Source: Acidovorax sp. SUPP3334 (GTDB lineage Bacteria; Pseudomonadota; Gammaproteobacteria; Burkholderiales; Burkholderiaceae_C). From it: a stretch of 64,000 nt of DNA. Position 1 is the stretch's first letter. The number at the start of each line of letters is the position of its first letter. A program made the translations under genes and the position numbers. The notes beneath the pieces are model-generated. The model was not told where the DNA came from. It saw nothing but the letters and a program-made list of their open reading frames with translations, and ran no database searches. Location of the stretch: NCBI RefSeq assembly GCF_030159055.1, contig NZ_BQXQ01000001.1, forward strand, positions 156,143 through 220,142, given 5' to 3'. Shown here in pieces: positions 34,827-43,770 of this stretch.

Positions 34827-37402
34827 GCGCGGTGCCCGCTCGGCCGTTGGCTCCGGCGGCAGCCTTGCCGCTGCCGACCGGCGTGGGCCGTGCCCGCATC
34901 GGCTGGATCGATGCCCATGCGTCGAGTGCGCCCGCAGAGCGCGAATGGCTGGCGCGCCACCGGCCCGATTGGGATGTGCTGGACGTGCTGGATGTGCCTG
35001 AAAGTCCCACACCGCCCTTCGGCGCTTTCGACGGCCACGCTCTGGTGCTGTGCGTGCCCCGCGACGCCACGTCGCTGCCTGGCTGGACCGCGCAGGCCCG
35101 CCTCCAGCCGCTGATGCTCTGCCTGGAGCCCGCGCAAGAAGCCCTGGCCGCCCGCGCACTGCGGCACGGCGCCGGGGACTACGTGCTGCGCGCCGCTGGC
35201 AACGCCCACCTTCCGGAACTGGCGCAGCGCCTCGCTGCGCTGCTGGACCGATCCTTTGCCGCCCCATCTTCCCTTCCCGATGCCGCCGCCGCCATCGCGT
35301 CCACGCTGCCGTGGGCCGAAGAGCTGCGGGCGCAGAGGGCCTTGCTGCAGACCACGCTGGCCAGCATGAGCCAGGGCCTGTACACCGTGGGCGCCGATGG
35401 CCGCATCACCGTCTACAACGACCGCCTGCTGGAGCTGCTGGACCTGCCGCGCGCCCTGTTCGACGCGCGGCCCACGCCGATGCAGGTCAAGCGCGTGCAG
35501 ACGGAGCGCGGCGATTTCGGCGAAGGCGCCGGGCTCGTCGACCGGCAGGGCCAGGCCTATGTGCAAAGCGGTGGCGAATTGCCGCCGCCCGATGTGTACT
35601 GGCGCCGAACGCGCAGCGGCCGCACGCTGGAGGTCCACACCACGCCCCTGCCCGACGGAGGCATGGTGCGCACTTTCACCGACGTGACCGAGCACGTCCG
35701 CACGCAGGCGGAACTGCGGGTGAGCGAGGCGCGTTTTCGCAGCCTGAGCGATCTGTCGTCCGACTGGTATTGGGAGCAGGACACCTCGTACCGGTTCATC
35801 CATTTCGTGGGCGGGCGCAGCACGCAGACCATGGCCCCGGGCGAGGTGGTGGGGCGCACCCGCTGGGAGATCGGCGCCCTCAACATGGCCACGGAAGACT
35901 GGGAGGCGCACCGCCGCCTGCTCGATGCGCGCGAGCCGTTTCGCGACCTCGAATTGCAGCGGCTGTCGCCGGACGGCGCGGCCTACTGGGTGTCGATCAG
36001 CGGCGTGCCGGTGTTCGACGATGCCGGCAGCTTCCAGGGCTACCGGGGCGTGGGCCGCAGCATCTCGGACCGCAAGCAGGTCGAGGCCGAGATCGAGCGG
36101 CTCGCCTTTTTCGACGCGCTCACGGGCCTGCCCAACCGCCGCATGCTGATCGACCGGCTCTACCGCGCGACCGTCTCCGTCGGCCGCACGCGGCGGCACG
36201 GCGTGCTGCTGTTCATCGACCTGGACAACTTCAAGGACCTGAACGACACGCTGGGCCACGACATGGGCGACCGGCTGCTCGTGCAGGTGGCGCAGCGGTT
36301 GCAGGCCTGCGTGCGCCAGACCGATACCGTCGCGCGCTTCGGCGGCGACGAGTTCGTGGTGCTTGCCGAAGGGCTGCCCGCCGAGTCGTGGGCTGCCAGC
36401 GCGGATGCCTCGCAACTGGCCCGCAAGATCGGCAGCGCGTTGAGCCTGCCGTATCTGCTCGATGGCATCAGCCACCACAGCACGCCCAGCATCGGCCTCA
36501 CGCTCTTCGGTGAAGCCGCCGGCAGCGTGGACGACCTGCTCAAGCATGCCGACATGGCGATGTACCAGGCCAAGGCGGCCGGCCGCAACGCCGTGCGGTT
36601 CTTCGATCCCCAAATGCAGGTCGCCGTCAGTGCGCGGGCCGCGCTGGAGGCCGAACTGCGCCGCGGCCTGCAGGCAGGCGAGTTGGTGCTGCATTACCAG
36701 CCCATCGTGGACCGGCGCGGGCAGATGCTCGGGGCCGAAGCGCTGGTGCGCTGGCGGCACCCGCAGCGCGGCATCGTGTCGCCCGCCGAGTTCATTCCGG
36801 TGGCCGAGCAGAGCGGGCTCATCGTGCAACTGGGGCAGTGGGTGCTGGAACGCGGCTGCGAGCAACTGGTGGCCTGGAGCCGGAGCGCGGCCACCGCGCA
36901 GCTCGTGCTGTCGGTGAATGTGAGCGTGCGCCAGTTCCGCCAACCTGATTTCGTGCACCAGGTGCTGCACGCGCTGCGCGAGAGCGGGGCGCAGCCACGG
37001 CTCTTCAAGATCGAGCTGACCGAAAGCCTGCTGCTGACCGATGTGGAAGACGTGATCACCCGCATGGAACTGCTGCGTGCGCAGGGCGTGGGTTTCTCGC
37101 TGGACGATTTCGGGACCGGCTACTCGTCGCTCAGCTACCTCAAGCGCCTGCCGATCAACCAGCTCAAGATCGACCAGGGCTTCGTGCGCGACGTGCTCAC
37201 CGATCCCAACGACGCCGCCATCGTGCGCACCATCCTCGCCCTGGCGCAAAGCCTGGACCTGCATGTGGTGGCCGAGGGCGTGGAAACCACCGGGCAGCTG
37301 CAGTTCCTGCAGCGCCATGGCTGCCATGCGTTCCAGGGGTATCTCTTCGGGCGCCCCGCACCTGTCACGGTGCTGGAGCGCGCGGTACGGCCCGCGCTTT
37401 GA
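34823..37402 (+). CDS. Cytoplasmic PAS-GGDEF-EAL protein (c-di-GMP turnover)
   Basis: A protein of 859 residues without membrane segments. Residues about 30-145 look like a degenerate receiver-type domain (LVLCVPRDAT and HGAGDYVLRA), with no clear phosphoacceptor context. Two PAS domains begin near 171 (SQGLYTVGADGRITVYNDRL, the PAS-7 type) and 302. GGDEF (about 427-590) has RQTD plus ARFGGDEFVVLA, and EAL (about 620-850) has GAEALVRWRHP, SLDDFGTGYSSLSY and VVAEGVE, so both active sites look intact. The GGDEF-EAL half is strongly similar to that of the upstream gene (for example VRDVLTDPNDAAIVRTILAL in both), so the pair arose by duplication with different sensor parts. The start overlaps the preceding stop by 4 bases. 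Confidence 0.9.
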   Translation: MSAVPARPLAPAAALPLPTGVGRARIGWIDAHASSAPAEREWLARHRPDWDVLDVLDVPESPTPPFGAFDGHALVLCVPRDATSLPGWTAQARLQPLMLCLEPAQEALAARALRHGAGDYVLRAAGNAHLPELAQRLAALLDRSFAAPSSLPDAAAAIASTLPWAEELRAQRALLQTTLASMSQGLYTVGADGRITVYNDRLLELLDLPRALFDARPTPMQVKRVQTERGDFGEGAGLVDRQGQAYVQSGGELPPPDVYWRRTRSGRTLEVHTTPLPDGGMVRTFTDVTEHVRTQAELRVSEARFRSLSDLSSDWYWEQDTSYRFIHFVGGRSTQTMAPGEVVGRTRWEIGALNMATEDWEAHRRLLDAREPFRDLELQRLSPDGAAYWVSISGVPVFDDAGSFQGYRGVGRSISDRKQVEAEIERLAFFDALTGLPNRRMLIDRLYRATVSVGRTRRHGVLLFIDLDNFKDLNDTLGHDMGDRLLVQVAQRLQACVRQTDTVARFGGDEFVVLAEGLPAESWAASADASQLARKIGSALSLPYLLDGISHHSTPSIGLTLFGEAAGSVDDLLKHADMAMYQAKAAGRNAVRFFDPQMQVAVSARAALEAELRRGLQAGELVLHYQPIVDRRGQMLGAEALVRWRHPQRGIVSPAEFIPVAEQSGLIVQLGQWVLERGCEQLVAWSRSAATAQLVLSVNVSVRQFRQPDFVHQVLHALRESGAQPRLFKIELTESLLLTDVEDVITRMELLRAQGVGFSLDDFGTGYSSLSYLKRLPINQLKIDQGFVRDVLTDPNDAAIVRTILALAQSLDLHVVAEGVETTGQLQFLQRHGCHAFQGYLFGRPAPVTVLERAVRPAL

Positions 37403-37507
37403 GAGCGCTGCGCCGCTGCTGACCGGCCACTACCCTGCCGTCCGGCCGCAGGGTCGTTCCTTGATCTGACTGAATGGCCGCCACGGCGCGGCGGGCACAA
37501 TCGCCGC

Positions 37508-38719
37508 ATGCAGAAACAACAGGTGTTGGTCGCCGGCGGCGGCATCGGCGGGTTGGCGGCGGCATTGGGTGCCTCCCGCGCGGGGTGCGACGTGCGCCTG
37601 TACGAGCGCGCCGAGGCGTTCAGCGAGGTGGGGGCCGGCGTGCAACTGGGCCCCAACGTCGTGCGCCGCCTGCAGGCCTGGGGCCTTCAGCACCGGCTGC
37701 AGTCGGTGGCGGCGTTTCCCGGGCGGCTGCAGGTGCGCAGTGCACTGAGCGGCGCCGAACTGGCCGTGCTGCCCCTGGGGTCCACCGCGGTCGAGCGCTA
37801 TGGCGCGGCCTACGCCACCATCCACCGCGCCGATCTGCACGGGCTGCTGCTGGCGGCCGTCGGCAAATACACCGACACGCAGATTTCGCTCGCCCACGGC
37901 ATCGACCGCTTCACCGACGCCGAGGGCGTCGTCACCGTGCGCACCAGCCGGGGCAAGGAAGTGGAGGGCGACGCGCTCATCGGTGCCGACGGCCTGTGGA
38001 GCCGCACGCGCAGCAGCCTGCTCGGGCCGGTGCCGCCGCGCGTGACGGGCCATCTCGCCTACCGCGCGCTGGTGCCGCAACAAGCCTTGCCCGATGTCCT
38101 GCGCACCCGCCAGGTGACCGCCTGGCTGGGCCCCCGGCTGCATGCCGTGCAGTACCCCGTGCGCCGCGGCGAATTGCAGAACCTGGTGGTGATCGTGCAG
38201 GGCCCGGCACCCCAGGACCTGGAAGGCTGGGACCACGCAGCCAATGCCACGGGCCTCGAATCTGCGCTGCGCGGCACGTGCTCCGCGCTGCAGCAGGCGG
38301 TGCGGGGCGTTGCCGACGCGGGCGGCGGATGGCGGCTGTGGCCGCTGTGCGACCGGCCTCCCGTGCGCAGCGCCGACGACATGGCGCGCGGCCGGGTGGC
38401 GCTGCTGGGCGATGCGGCCCATCCGATGCGGCCCTACCTGGCACAAGGCGCCGGCATGGCGATCGAAGATGCCGCCGAGCTGCAGCGCGCGCTGGCCATG
38501 CACGACCTCGATGTGCCGCTGCGGCTGCGCCGCTACGCCCTCAACCGCTGGCAACGCAACGCCCGCGTGCAGGCGCGTTCCACGCGCAACGGCCGGATCT
38601 TCCACGCCACCGGCCCGGTGCGCTGGGCGCGCGATGCGTCGCTGCGGCTGCTGGGCGAGCGCCTGCTCGACGTGCCCTGGCTGTACCGGGGCGATGGGTC
38701 CAGCACCAGCTCTTTGTAG
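37508..38719 (+). CDS. FAD-dependent monooxygenase (salicylate hydroxylase type)
   Basis: A 403-residue group A flavin monooxygenase that would hydroxylate an aromatic or related ring with NAD(P)H and oxygen. Seen are the FAD GxGxxG motif (VLVAGGGIGGLAAALG, residues 6-21), the middle DG motif GADGLWSRTRSSL and the late GD motif GRVALLGDAAHPMRPYLAQG. The GAGVQLGPNVVRRLQAWG stretch after the first motif is typical of the salicylate/3-hydroxybenzoate 6-hydroxylase branch. The substrate is not known and no other aromatic-degradation genes are nearby. The stop codon lies directly at the edge of dispersed repeat copy E. Confidence 0.82.
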   Translation: MQKQQVLVAGGGIGGLAAALGASRAGCDVRLYERAEAFSEVGAGVQLGPNVVRRLQAWGLQHRLQSVAAFPGRLQVRSALSGAELAVLPLGSTAVERYGAAYATIHRADLHGLLLAAVGKYTDTQISLAHGIDRFTDAEGVVTVRTSRGKEVEGDALIGADGLWSRTRSSLLGPVPPRVTGHLAYRALVPQQALPDVLRTRQVTAWLGPRLHAVQYPVRRGELQNLVVIVQGPAPQDLEGWDHAANATGLESALRGTCSALQQAVRGVADAGGGWRLWPLCDRPPVRSADDMARGRVALLGDAAHPMRPYLAQGAGMAIEDAAELQRALAMHDLDVPLRLRRYALNRWQRNARVQARSTRNGRIFHATGPVRWARDASLRLLGERLLDVPWLYRGDGSSTSSL

Positions 38720-38765
38720 TTGCTATGTAATTGATAGCTACATGCCCTAGTGTTAATTGCGCTGG
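38720..38765 (+). repeat. Dispersed intergenic stem-loop repeat, copy E
   Basis: GCTAT (38722-38726) and ATAGC (38734-38738) form the stem; the tail reads ATGCCCTAGTGTTAATTGC then GCTGG. It starts at the very stop codon of the monooxygenase gene. The tail motif ATGCCCTAGT...TTATTGC recurs in copy F. Confidence 0.72.
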
Positions 38766-38813
38766 AGGCCGATTTTGCTGATATGCCTCATCGCGGCTGC
38801 GCTGCGCACCGGT

Positions 38814-40067
38814 TCAGGCGTGGGAGGGCGCGGGCAGCCGCAGGAAGGCCAGCACGCCGGCGGCCAGCAGCGCGGCGATCGTCAGCATCACGGCCGTGTA
38901 CGGTTCCACGCCGTGCGCCGCCGCCATGGCCGCGGCCACGCCGGTGAGCCACTGCATCAGCGCCACGCCGAGAAACATCGCCATGGTGAACACGGCCATG
39001 GCGCGCCCTGTCATCGCTGCGGGGTAGGCAGCGCGCACGTCGGCGTACTGCAGCACCATGTACCCCGACAGCAGGCCCACGCCGATGGCGCCGGCCACGT
39101 CCAGCCACACCTGGTGCAGCAAGCCGATGGCCAGGAACAGCACCGCCAGCGCCATGGTGAAGCCCGCGATCCAGCGGCGGCGCCGCGTGGGGCCGGGGTC
39201 GAGCCGGCCGAACAGCGCGGGGCTGAACAGCGACACCAGCGACACCACCACGGCCACGTTGCCGCTTTGCACCAGCGTGAAGCCGTGCCGCTCGATCAGC
39301 AGCGGCCCCAGCCACAGCCCGCGCAGCGCCAGGAACGATGCATAGGTGTTCAGCGCCAGCAGCACGATGCCCGCCGTGTGCGGCAGCAGGAACAGCGCGC
39401 CGAACCCGCGCACGGCCGCGCCCACGGATTCGCGCGGCGCGCCGTCCCCGGGCCGCCGGGGCTCGCGCACCTTCCAGAAGATCAGCAGCCACGCCAGCGC
39501 GGCGAGGCCGGCCAGCACGCCGAAGCCCCAGCGCCAGGACGCCTGCTGCACCAGCCAGGCCAGGGGCGTGCCGGTGAACAGCATGCCCAGGCCGCCCACG
39601 CCCATCGCCACGCCCGACACCACCGCGAACCGGTGGGCCGGAAAGTGCCGCGCGATGAACACGGTGCACACCAGAAAAGCCGGCGCGCAGCCCACGCCGA
39701 TCAGCATCTGGCCCAGCAGCACGGTGCCGTAGCCGGGCGCCATGGCCGACAGCAGGGCGCCCGCCACCGCCAGCGGAAACACCGCCAGCAGCGTGCGCCG
39801 CACGCCGAACAGATCGATGCCGATGCCCATGAACAGCTGCATGGTGCCGAACGCGAAAGCGAATGCCCCGGCGAACGCCCCCAGCGCCGCGGCCGACAGG
39901 CCGAACTCCGCGCGCAGGCCGGTGGCGATGATCGCGGTGATCGTGCGGAACGCCTGGCTGAGCGCAAAGCCCGACACCAGCGCCAGCAGCATCACCCAGG
40001 CAGCGCGCGGCGCCAGGCCCGTGGATGCCTCGTGAGACGGGTGCGCAGGCGATGGCGGGACGGACAT
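38814..40067 (-). CDS. MFS transporter
   Basis: A 417-residue integral membrane protein with about 12 hydrophobic segments and a large central loop near residues 205-225 (WKVREPRRPGDGAPRES), the standard layout of a major facilitator. The motif-A region reads GIDLFGVRRTLL, a degenerate form of GxxxDRxGRR. No feature points to a particular substrate. The ATG at 40067 starts an N-terminal cytoplasmic stretch. It lies 25 bases behind the 201-residue unknown gene and may be the last gene of the minus-strand transcript that includes the amidase/ABC cluster. Confidence 0.8.
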   Translation of the reverse strand: MSVPPSPAHPSHEASTGLAPRAAWVMLLALVSGFALSQAFRTITAIIATGLRAEFGLSAAALGAFAGAFAFAFGTMQLFMGIGIDLFGVRRTLLAVFPLAVAGALLSAMAPGYGTVLLGQMLIGVGCAPAFLVCTVFIARHFPAHRFAVVSGVAMGVGGLGMLFTGTPLAWLVQQASWRWGFGVLAGLAALAWLLIFWKVREPRRPGDGAPRESVGAAVRGFGALFLLPHTAGIVLLALNTYASFLALRGLWLGPLLIERHGFTLVQSGNVAVVVSLVSLFSPALFGRLDPGPTRRRRWIAGFTMALAVLFLAIGLLHQVWLDVAGAIGVGLLSGYMVLQYADVRAAYPAAMTGRAMAVFTMAMFLGVALMQWLTGVAAAMAAAHGVEPYTAVMLTIAALLAAGVLAFLRLPAPSHA

Positions 40068-40092
40068 CAGCGGCTGTGGGGGTGCAGGGCGC

Positions 40093-40698
40093 TCAGCCGT
40101 TGACCAGGGCCAGATACGCCTTGCGCGTTTCGGGCGCCACCGAGGCCACGAGCTGGTCGTAGGGCGTCTGGTGGCGCGCCATCATGCGGGCGGAGGCCAC
40201 GGTCTTCGATTTGCAGAACCAGTGGCAGGTGTGCTGCATCAGGAACAGTTCTGCCGACAGCGTGAATGCCTTGTCGCGCGCCTCGCGGCCCATCTCGTTG
40301 CGCACGGCGCGGGCGATGCCCTGGGCATGCACCAGCAGGGCCTTGCGCATGTCGAACGAGGCCGAGGCGAACAACTGGTGCGCGAAGGGCACGGCCACCG
40401 GAATGCGGCTCACGCGGGTCACGGCAGGGTCCATGCGCGAGAACTCGGCGGTGAAGCGGTTGAACTGGTCGGTCAACTGCGATTCGGTGGTGGTCAGCAG
40501 GCTCCAGATCTGGTCGCGCCGCTGCGGATCGCTCTCGCCCAGTGCACGCAGGTAGCCCTCGGTGAGGTTCTCCATGAGCTTTTCGATCTGGTAATTGGCC
40601 AGGTGGCGCGCCAGCAGCGCGATGCGCCGGCGCTGCTGGCGGGCATTGAGGGCGTAGGTGCCGGTGGCGATGAGAATCGCCAGGAGAAAGGTGTCCAT
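40093..40698 (-). CDS. Membrane-anchored protein of unknown function
   Basis: The 201-residue product begins with one membrane helix (MDTFLLAILIATGTYAL) followed by a basic ARQQRRRIALLARH stretch and a largely alpha-helical, charged domain (YQIEKLMENLTEGYLRALGE). It contains a late Cys-rich bit, HTCHWFCKSKTV. I do not recognise the family. Codon usage matches its neighbours. It lies between the amidase gene (66 bases) and the MFS gene (25 bases), all on the minus strand, and may be co-transcribed with them. Confidence 0.6.
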   Translation of the reverse strand: MDTFLLAILIATGTYALNARQQRRRIALLARHLANYQIEKLMENLTEGYLRALGESDPQRRDQIWSLLTTTESQLTDQFNRFTAEFSRMDPAVTRVSRIPVAVPFAHQLFASASFDMRKALLVHAQGIARAVRNEMGREARDKAFTLSAELFLMQHTCHWFCKSKTVASARMMARHQTPYDQLVASVAPETRKAYLALVNG

Positions 40699-40764
40699 TT
40701 GCGGGGTCGGGCCGTGGTGTCGGGAGAGCGAAGGGTGAGGGTGAAGGAAAACAGGGCGCCTTCC

Positions 40765-42207
40765 TCACGCCCCGGGGGGCTGGGGCCAGGGCCGTTGTGG
40801 CGCACGGATCTGTTCGAAGGCATGGGCCACCTGCAGCACGCCCAGGTCGTTAAAGCGCGGGCCGGCGATCTGCAGCCCGATCGGCAGCCCTGCGGCCGTG
40901 TATCCGCAGTTCACCGACGCGGCCGGCTGCTCGGACATGTTGAACGGCACCGTGAAGCCGATGTGCTCCAGCGGGCGCAGCGGGTCGTTGGTGGGCGATG
41001 GCAGCTCGGCCGCGAAGGCCGGCATGGGCGCCACGGGCGAGAGCACGTAGTCGAACGCACCGCAGGCCTGCACCGCAACCACGCGCGTCGCATGGAACTG
41101 CTGGCTGGCGTGGAACACGGCGGTGCCCGACAACCCGGCAGCGCTGTCGGCCCAGGCACGGATGTAGGGCAGCACCTGCGCGCGCCGCGCTTCGGGCAGC
41201 GTCTGCAGATCGGTATGGGAGCGCATGCGCCAGAAATGGTCCATGCCGTCGAGCATGCCCTGCGTCATGAACGGGTTCATCGGCTCGACGTGGGCGCCCG
41301 CCGCTTCGAACCACCGCGCGGCCTGCTCGATGGCGGCGCGCACTTCGGGATCGACCGGCAGGCCGCAGCCCGCATCCAGCAGCAGTCCCAGGCGCAGGCC
41401 GCGCAGCCGCTCGGGCCCCCGGGCGAAATCGTGCCAGGCGATGTCCTGAAACGGCAGGCCCATGCTGTCGCGCACATCGGGCTGGCTCAGCACCTGCATC
41501 ATCAGCGCGGCATCGGCCACGGTGCGCGTCATCGGGCCGGCGGCGCGGCCGGTGTAGGGCGGATCGATGGGAATGCGGCCCAGGCTGGGTTTGAGGCTGA
41601 AGATGCCGCACCAGCTGGCGGGCAGGCGCAGCGAGCCGCCGATGTCGGTGCCGATGTGCAGCGGCCCGTAGCCCGCTGCCGCCGCCGCGCCGCCGCCCGC
41701 GCTGGAGCCGCCCGGCCCTTTGGACAGATCCCACGGGTTGCGCGCCAGCGCATGGAAGCTCGACAGGCCGGACGACAGCATGCCGTAGTCGGGCATGGTG
41801 GTCTTGGCGACGATCACGGCGCCGGCCTCGCGCAGGCGCGCGGCCGGCGGCGCATCCGCCGCTGCGGGCGTGAGCACCGTGGCCGCCGTGCCCAGCGGCG
41901 TCGGATCGCCCTGGGTGGCGATGTTTTCCTTGATGGTGGCGGGCACGCCGTCCAGCAGGCCCTGCGGTGCACCGCGCAGCCAGCGCGCCTCGCTCGCGCG
42001 GGCCTGCTCCAGCGCCGCTTCGGGGCGCAGCAGGTAGGTGGCGCACAGGTGGGGCTCCCACCGCGCGATGTGGTCCAGCACCGACTGCGTCACCTCCACC
42101 GGGGACAGGCGGTGGGTGCGGTAGGCGTCGATCAGGGCGTGGGCGGGCAGGTCGTGCAGCGCAGGCGTGGCGTCGGGCATGGCGTCGGGTATGGGCGATC
42201 CGCTCAT
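40765..42207 (-). CDS. Amidase (amidase-signature family)
   Basis: A 480-residue cytoplasmic hydrolase of carboxylic amides. The Ser-cisSer-Lys triad of the amidase-signature family is visible: Lys93 in VPATIKENIA, Ser168 in KGPGGSSAGGG and Ser192 in GTDIGGSLRLPA, with the following CGIFSLKPSLGRIP stretch typical of the fold. The substrate is unknown. The start ATG (42207) overlaps the stop of the ABC binding-protein gene by 4 bases, so it is translationally coupled to the transporter and probably hydrolyses an imported amide or peptide-like compound. Amidases paired with peptide-type ABC transporters are a common arrangement in Comamonadaceae. Confidence 0.88.
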   Translation of the reverse strand: MSGSPIPDAMPDATPALHDLPAHALIDAYRTHRLSPVEVTQSVLDHIARWEPHLCATYLLRPEAALEQARASEARWLRGAPQGLLDGVPATIKENIATQGDPTPLGTAATVLTPAAADAPPAARLREAGAVIVAKTTMPDYGMLSSGLSSFHALARNPWDLSKGPGGSSAGGGAAAAAGYGPLHIGTDIGGSLRLPASWCGIFSLKPSLGRIPIDPPYTGRAAGPMTRTVADAALMMQVLSQPDVRDSMGLPFQDIAWHDFARGPERLRGLRLGLLLDAGCGLPVDPEVRAAIEQAARWFEAAGAHVEPMNPFMTQGMLDGMDHFWRMRSHTDLQTLPEARRAQVLPYIRAWADSAAGLSGTAVFHASQQFHATRVVAVQACGAFDYVLSPVAPMPAFAAELPSPTNDPLRPLEHIGFTVPFNMSEQPAASVNCGYTAAGLPIGLQIAGPRFNDLGVLQVAHAFEQIRAPQRPWPQPPGA

Positions 42208-43694
42208 GACCACGACAGCGCCGACAGGTCGTTCACGAAGATCGGCATGTCCTTCCACAGGCCGCGCAGGTTCTTGTTGGCCACGGTCACCCACTGCGGC
42301 TGGTATAGGAAGGCGTGCACGGAATCCTCGGCCAGCAGGCGCTGCGCATCGCCCAGCAGGCGTGCACGGTCGGCGGGGCGGGCGGCGTTCTTGATCTGCT
42401 CGTACAGCGCATTGAATTGGGGCGAGTTGTAGCCCCAGTAGTAATCGGGCTTGGCGAAGTTGCCCAGGTCGAACGGCTCCACGTGCGAGATGAGGGTCAG
42501 GTCGTAGTTCTTGTTGCCATACGTGCCGCTGAGCCACTGCGCCCATTCCACGTTCTGCAGCTTGGCGACGATGCCCACCTTGGCCAGCTGCGCCGCGATG
42601 ACCTCGCCGCCCTGGCGCGCATAGGGCGTGGGCGGCAGCGTCATGGTCAGCTCCAGCGGCGTCTTCACGCCCGCCTCGGCCAGCAGTTTCTTCGCCTTTT
42701 CGGGGTCGAAGGGGTTGATGCCCGTGGTGTCCAGGTAGCCGAAAGCGCCCGGTACGTAGTGGCTGCCGATGGGCACGCCCAGGCCATCGCCCGCCCCCTG
42801 GATGACGGCCTTGCGGTCGATGGCGGCGGCGATGGCGCGGCGCACGCGCACGTCGTCCAGCGGCTTTTTCTGCTGGTTGATGGCCAGGATGGTCTTGGCC
42901 CACGAGCCGCTCACGATCACCTGGAAGCGCGGATTCGCCTTGAACTGCGCCACGCTGCGCGGCGTGACGCGCGGGAACGCATCGACATCGCCCGCCATCA
43001 GCGCCGCCACCTGCGCGGCCGGGTCCGAAATGAAGCGGAAGGTCGCGCGGCGGATGTGCACGGCGTTCGCCGTGCGGTAGCCGTCCCAGCGCGCCAGCGT
43101 GACCGAGGCGCCCTTGCTCCACGATTCGAGCCGGTAGGGGCCGGTGCCGACGGGCTTGGTCGCATTGGCATCGGCGCTGCCGGGCTCGACGATCACCGCG
43201 GTGGCCTGGCCCAGCACGAAGAGCAGGTCGGGGTCGATGTCCTTGTTGATCACCACGACGGTGAGGTCGTCCACCGCCTGCGTGGTGAGGTTGGCGAAGG
43301 TGCGCTTGTCCTTGTTGGTGCTCTTTTCGCCGGCCGCGCGGTCGAACGAGAACTTCACGGCCGCCGCGTTGAATGGCGCGCCGTTGTGGAACTTGACGCC
43401 TGCACGCAGCTTGAAGGTGTAGGTCTTGAGGTCGGGCGAGACCTCCCAGCTTTCGGCCAGCAGCGGCGAGACGCTGCCGTCCGCATTGATCTTGGTGAGC
43501 GGCTCGAACACGTTGTACAGCGTGATCTCGCCGATGGACGAGGCCGCGCCGGCCGTCGGGTCCAGCCCCGGGGGCTCCAGCGTCATGGCGAGGGTGACGG
43601 CGTCCTTCTTGCCCTGGGCCAGTGCCTGCAGGGACGTGGCGAGCGGCACGGTGGCCAGGGCGCCGGTGGCGAGGACGGTGCGACGGTTCAGCAT
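42204..43694 (-). CDS. ABC transporter substrate-binding protein, peptide/nickel type (SBP family 5)
   Basis: A 496-residue periplasmic binding protein. The N-terminus MLNRRTVLATGALATVPLAT has a twin-arginine followed by a hydrophobic stretch and an ALAQG cleavage site, so export may go through Tat. The mature chain has the family-5 signatures EPPGLDPTAGAASS, LAESWEVSPDLKTYTFKLR and GVKFHNGAPFNAAAVKFS. Family members bind oligopeptides or other amide compounds. The open frame extends upstream, but the ATG at 43694 gives the proper signal sequence. It follows the ATPase genes after a 76-base gap and overlaps the amidase start by 4 bases. Confidence 0.9.
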   Translation of the reverse strand: MLNRRTVLATGALATVPLATSLQALAQGKKDAVTLAMTLEPPGLDPTAGAASSIGEITLYNVFEPLTKINADGSVSPLLAESWEVSPDLKTYTFKLRAGVKFHNGAPFNAAAVKFSFDRAAGEKSTNKDKRTFANLTTQAVDDLTVVVINKDIDPDLLFVLGQATAVIVEPGSADANATKPVGTGPYRLESWSKGASVTLARWDGYRTANAVHIRRATFRFISDPAAQVAALMAGDVDAFPRVTPRSVAQFKANPRFQVIVSGSWAKTILAINQQKKPLDDVRVRRAIAAAIDRKAVIQGAGDGLGVPIGSHYVPGAFGYLDTTGINPFDPEKAKKLLAEAGVKTPLELTMTLPPTPYARQGGEVIAAQLAKVGIVAKLQNVEWAQWLSGTYGNKNYDLTLISHVEPFDLGNFAKPDYYWGYNSPQFNALYEQIKNAARPADRARLLGDAQRLLAEDSVHAFLYQPQWVTVANKNLRGLWKDMPIFVNDLSALSWS

Positions 43695-43770
43695 GGGCGG
43701 ATTCTCCGAAAGGAACAAACCAGGGGCGGGCCGGAAGGCATCGGGCAGGCAGCGGCCAAGGGGCTTTTTA

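Noticed and set aside
31287..35267. Very long open frame (1326 codons) on the minus strand
   Set aside because: It lies opposite the two GGDEF-EAL genes, which have clear domains on the plus strand; in high-GC DNA the antisense frame is often open by chance, and the translation has no recognisable domain.
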